Origin: Bryobacterales bacterium
GTDB lineage: Bacteria > Acidobacteriota > Terriglobia > Bryobacterales > Bryobacteraceae
Assembly: GCA_003166865.1 (NCBI GenBank)
Contig: PMUP01000026.1
Span: 1 to 64,000, forward strand
Direction: 5' to 3'
Length of the DNA stretch: 64,000 nucleotides
A program made the position numbers and the translations under genes. Below, one piece after another: positions 61,360-64,000 of this stretch. Numbering within the stretch: position 1 is the stretch's first letter; the number at the start of each line of letters is the position of its first letter. The notes below the pieces were generated by a model that did no database searches, was not told where the DNA came from, and saw nothing but the letters and a program-made list of their open reading frames with translations.

Positions 61360-61893
61360 ATGAAACGAATCGTTCAAAGCATTGCATTTACCGCAGCGTT
61401 AATGATTGCCGGTGTGCCGATGTTCGCCAGCAACGGTAATGCGCCCCAGGATTTGACGGACCAGGTTCGCCATCAATTGGTGATGATCCCTTACTACAGC
61501 GTGTTCGACGACTTGAACTACCGCGTCGACAATGGTGTTGTAACGTTGTCGGGCGAAGTGACGCAACCCGTTGTGAAAAACGATGCCGAGGGATCTGTCA
61601 AGCATCTGGCTGGTGTAACGCAGGTAATCGATAACATCCGCGTTCTGCCTCTGTCGTCGTTCGACAATCGCATTCGAATGGCGGAGTACCACTCGATTTA
61701 CGGATTCGGTGGACTGTACCGATACGGGTTGGGCACACAGCCCTCGATCCACATCATCGTCGAGAACGGACACGTGACGCTGGTGGGCGTGGTGGACAAT
61801 CAGAGCGACAAGAACACGGCGAATATCCGGGCGAACACGGTTCCCGGAGTTTTCTCGGTGACCAACGACCTGCGCGTAGTGGAACAAAACTAA
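61360..61893 (+). CDS. Exported BON-domain protein (177 aa)
   Basis: A signal peptide (MKRIVQSIAFTAALMIAGVPMFAS) is followed by two BON domains: one with LTDQVRHQLVMIPYYSVFDDLNYRVDNGVVTLSGEV, the second with IHIIVENGHVTLVGVVDNQSDKNTA. BON modules bind phospholipid or attach to the envelope and are often osmotically induced. It diverges from the Kgd gene over 153 bp. Two GA-rich ribosome-like stretches precede the ATG. Confidence 0.88.
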   Translation: MKRIVQSIAFTAALMIAGVPMFASNGNAPQDLTDQVRHQLVMIPYYSVFDDLNYRVDNGVVTLSGEVTQPVVKNDAEGSVKHLAGVTQVIDNIRVLPLSSFDNRIRMAEYHSIYGFGGLYRYGLGTQPSIHIIVENGHVTLVGVVDNQSDKNTANIRANTVPGVFSVTNDLRVVEQN

Positions 61894-61969
61894 GTTGCCA
61901 GCGCGTGATTTCCGCGGTGCGCTAAACTGAACAAATCCCGGTGGAAATGTATGGCCGGAAGAACTAGTC

Positions 61970-62572
61970 ATGCGACTGGCCCTGTTCGGCGGCACGTTCG
62001 ACCCTATCCATAACGCCCATCTCGACGTGGCGCGCGAAGCCGCGGATCAGTTCGATCTCGAACAGGTCTGGTTTATTCCAGCCGCCCATCCGCCGCACAA
62101 GACCGCGCACACTGGCGCCACGTATGAGGATCGCTTCCGCATGACGGAACTGGCCTGCCAAGTGGATCCACGCTTCATCGCATCGCGGCTGGAAGCGGGC
62201 GATGGAAAGAGCTACTCCTTCGACACCGTGGAACGCGTCCGCGAGCTCGGCCAGCAACCTTATTTCATTATCGGCGCGGACGCCTTCGCCGAAATCCCCA
62301 CTTGGCACCGCTGGCAGGATCTGGTGCGGCTCACCGAGTTCATTGTGGTAACGCGGCCGGGCCATCCCTATTCAGCGCCTCCGGGTGCGCGAGTGCACCG
62401 GCTGGACACCGTGGCGCTGCCGGTATCATCGTCAGAAATAAGGCGGAAACTGGCCGCAGGGGAGATTCCCGAGGAGTTGCCGCCGGCTGTGAGCCGCTAC
62501 ATATACGAGCGGGGCCTGTACCAACCGTCGCCTGGGCACGTAGAAGAAAGTACCGCCTTCAACCAGCGTTAA
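61970..62572 (+). CDS. nadD: Nicotinate-nucleotide adenylyltransferase
   Basis: A 200-aa enzyme adenylating NaMN to NaAD in NAD synthesis. The nucleotidyltransferase motif GGTFDPIHNAH lies at residues 7-17. PAAHPPHK and the C-terminal ALPVSSSEIRRKL (the SxSEIR motif) are diagnostic. Length is normal. It lies 76 bp after the BON gene on the same strand. Confidence 0.94.
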   Translation: MRLALFGGTFDPIHNAHLDVAREAADQFDLEQVWFIPAAHPPHKTAHTGATYEDRFRMTELACQVDPRFIASRLEAGDGKSYSFDTVERVRELGQQPYFIIGADAFAEIPTWHRWQDLVRLTEFIVVTRPGHPYSAPPGARVHRLDTVALPVSSSEIRRKLAAGEIPEELPPAVSRYIYERGLYQPSPGHVEESTAFNQR

Positions 62573-62625
62573 CCTGGCTGTAATGCGTTCGTAACGTAAA
62601 TCGGGTTACCTTCAAGTAAGGGCCC

Positions 62626-63327
62626 ATGAAGAAAATAGTCCTCATCGAAGACGATGCCGACCTCTACTCGCTTCTGAAGTACAACCTGGAGAAAGAGGGG
62701 TTCGCGGTCGCGGGCTCACAGACGGGACGCGGCGCGGTTGAACTTTGCCGCCGGGAACGGCCGGACCTGGCGATTCTCGATATCATGCTGCCGGATTCGG
62801 ATGGCCTGGAGATTTGCAAAGGCCTGCGCAATCATTCCGAGCTGGCGCACGTGCCGATCATTTTTCTCACGGCTCGCGCTTCGGAAACGGACCGCATTCT
62901 GGGCTTGGAGCTGGGCGCCAACGATTACATGGTGAAGCCGTTCTTCGTCCGCGAGCTGATCGCGCGGGTGAAGAACCAGTTCCGCTCGCAGACGTCGCCG
63001 GCCCGCACGGTCAGGGCGGGAGATCTGGAGCTGGATCGGGCCAGCTGTCGCGTTACGTTGCGGGGGGCTGAGGTCGCGCTCACCGCGACGGAATTCCGGC
63101 TGCTGGAATTTCTCATGAGTCGTCCAGGTGTCGTTTACAGCCGCGAGCAGCTTCTGGATTCTGTTTGGGGGCATGACCGGGCTGTTACCGATCGAACCGT
63201 GGACGTGTACATTTTGCGGCTCCGCCAAAAGATCGAGCCGGACCCGGCCAATCCGTCGCTCATCCGCGCGGTTCGCGGCTTCGGATACAGCTTCAACGAG
63301 CACACCGTGGAAGCACCGGCCGTCTAA
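62626..63327 (+). CDS. OmpR/PhoB-family response regulator
   Basis: A 233-aa protein. The receiver domain has IEDDADL, the phospho-acceptor in ILDIMLPDSDG, Thr in FLTARAS and Lys in MVKPFFVRE. The winged-helix domain begins near 135 (LTATEFRLLEFLMSRPGVVYSREQLLDSVWG, TVDVYILRLRQKIE). It resembles PhoB. A TGTAA/CGTAA pair with 11-bp spacing lies about 30 bp before the ATG, faintly like a Pho box. No kinase is visible, since the next gene is on the other strand. Confidence 0.9.
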   Translation: MKKIVLIEDDADLYSLLKYNLEKEGFAVAGSQTGRGAVELCRRERPDLAILDIMLPDSDGLEICKGLRNHSELAHVPIIFLTARASETDRILGLELGANDYMVKPFFVRELIARVKNQFRSQTSPARTVRAGDLELDRASCRVTLRGAEVALTATEFRLLEFLMSRPGVVYSREQLLDSVWGHDRAVTDRTVDVYILRLRQKIEPDPANPSLIRAVRGFGYSFNEHTVEAPAV

Positions 63328-63355
63328 GACCGAGCCGCGACCACAGGGAGCGTTC

Positions 63356-63907
63356 TTAAGTGACCGGCGGATCCACGCTGCCGATCGAAAACAACGAGAA
63401 CTCGTCCTCCGGCCACTGGGTGGGCCGTCCCTTTTCTTCGCGAATCCGCCCATATCGTCCGGCGTGAAAGAGGAGCGGATTGCCCTCGCCGGATTCGAAG
63501 TGCTCCACGCGTCCGATATAGAGCGTGTGGTCGCCCGCCGCATGAATGTCGATCACCTCAACCACGAAGTACGCTACTGCGCCGGCGAGCAGCGGGATGT
63601 CCCGGCGCGTTATGAATCGCACGTGCAGGCCCGGCACGGTGCGTCCGGCAAAGTGATTGCTCAGCGGCTCCTGATCTTCTGCCAGCACGCTGATGCCGAA
63701 GCGCCGCACCAAGGGTAGGATGCGGTGCATGTTGGAGCGATTGTCCAACGACACCAAGACGAGCGGCGGATCGAGCGACACCGAGACGAACGCATTCGCG
63801 GTCATGCCGTGCGTTTGATTCTCGTATGGCGCGGTTAGAACGGTGACGCCGCTGGCGAAGCGGCCAAGCGCATTGCGAAACTGCCGGGTGTCGATTGTTT
63901 GATTCAA
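63356..63907 (-). CDS. Flavin reductase (FMN-binding split barrel)
   Basis: A 183-aa flavin reductase-like protein. RQFRNALGRFASGVTVLTA, GMTANAFVSVSLDPPLVLVSLD and FAVSVLAEDQ-like ISVLAEDQEPLSNHFAG are family signatures. HTLYIGRVEHFE near the C-terminus is also typical. It supplies reduced flavin to partner monooxygenases or acts alone. No monooxygenase partner is visible. It is convergent with the response regulator gene. Confidence 0.9.
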   Translation of the reverse strand: MNQTIDTRQFRNALGRFASGVTVLTAPYENQTHGMTANAFVSVSLDPPLVLVSLDNRSNMHRILPLVRRFGISVLAEDQEPLSNHFAGRTVPGLHVRFITRRDIPLLAGAVAYFVVEVIDIHAAGDHTLYIGRVEHFESGEGNPLLFHAGRYGRIREEKGRPTQWPEDEFSLFSIGSVDPPVT

Positions 63908-63940
63908 TACGCCTGATTGGTCACTAATCGCCGCGGCCGT

Positions 63941-64000
63941 TTACTTGCGCGCGTTCTTCATAACAATATTAATATCATCCGGATTAATCAGGTCCGGGAC
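63941..64000 (-). CDS. C-terminal tail of a gene continuing beyond the right edge
   Basis: An open frame on the minus strand from the window edge, ending in a TAA at 63943-63941. It encodes the last 19 residues, VPDLINPDDINIVMKNARK. Too little is visible for a family call. It lies upstream of the flavin reductase on the same strand, so the two may share a transcript. Confidence 0.4.
   Translation of the reverse strand, partial: VPDLINPDDINIVMKNARK

Overview
The window is a GC-rich bacterial chromosome segment, densely packed on both strands. Its character points to an Acidobacteriota-type soil Gram-negative, perhaps near Solibacter or Bryobacter. This is inferred from a type II secretion locus, large OmpA-like outer-membrane proteins, a Kgd-type 2-oxoglutarate dehydrogenase fusion, a sortase with an LPKTA substrate, and several small stress-associated membrane proteins. 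No phage, IS element, CRISPR array or rRNA was seen. There is one tRNA, tRNA-Asp(GTC).

Region 1 (1-15.3 kb, minus strand) is one long, tightly coupled series. It reads: hypothetical protein, small exported protein, short SecA-like ATPase, ECF sigma factor, zinc-finger anti-sigma factor, exported protein, then gspE, F, G, H, I, J, K, L, M, a gspC-like gene, a 61-aa ORF and gspD, which runs off the left edge. Many junctions are 4-nt start/stop overlaps. Region 2 (15.3-31.5 kb) holds a bPH2 membrane protein, a secreted Asp-box propeller, an OmpA-type porin-like protein, two tandem Uma2 genes (one frameshifted), folC, plsC, a cmk-zinc ribbon-S41 peptidase operon, an addB/addA-like recombination pair and tRNA-Asp.

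Region 3 (31.5-47.7 kb) is an envelope and stress island. It contains an OmpA-family coiled-coil protein with two tiny membrane proteins, lmo0937-like, DUF3309-like and CsbD proteins, a YXWGXW protein, a PAS sigma-54 activator, a Thivi_2564-like protein, a Crp/Fnr regulator, a receiver protein, a PilZ protein, an LPKTA-anchored surface protein, malic enzyme, a sortase, groES-groEL and an atypical NRAMP transporter. Sigma-54-like promoters (GG-N10-GC) lie before several of these genes. Pairs of TGACC-N6-GGTCA palindromes 2 bp apart occur at three loci. Together they suggest a regulon under the local sigma-54 activator, or under the Crp/Fnr protein.

Region 4 (47.7-55.6 kb, minus strand) is a probable six-gene glycan operon: HTH regulator, GT4 fused to an alpha/alpha-barrel-like domain, GH130, transglutaminase-like protein, GT4, GH130. 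A perfect TTCACCA-N4-TGGTGAA operator precedes the regulator. This is the best candidate for an undescribed pathway in the window. Region 5 (55.6-64 kb) holds a small basic protein, a zinc ribbon, a SagB/ThcOx-type double nitroreductase, the Kgd fusion, a BON protein, nadD, a PhoB-like regulator, a flavin reductase and the tail of a further gene.
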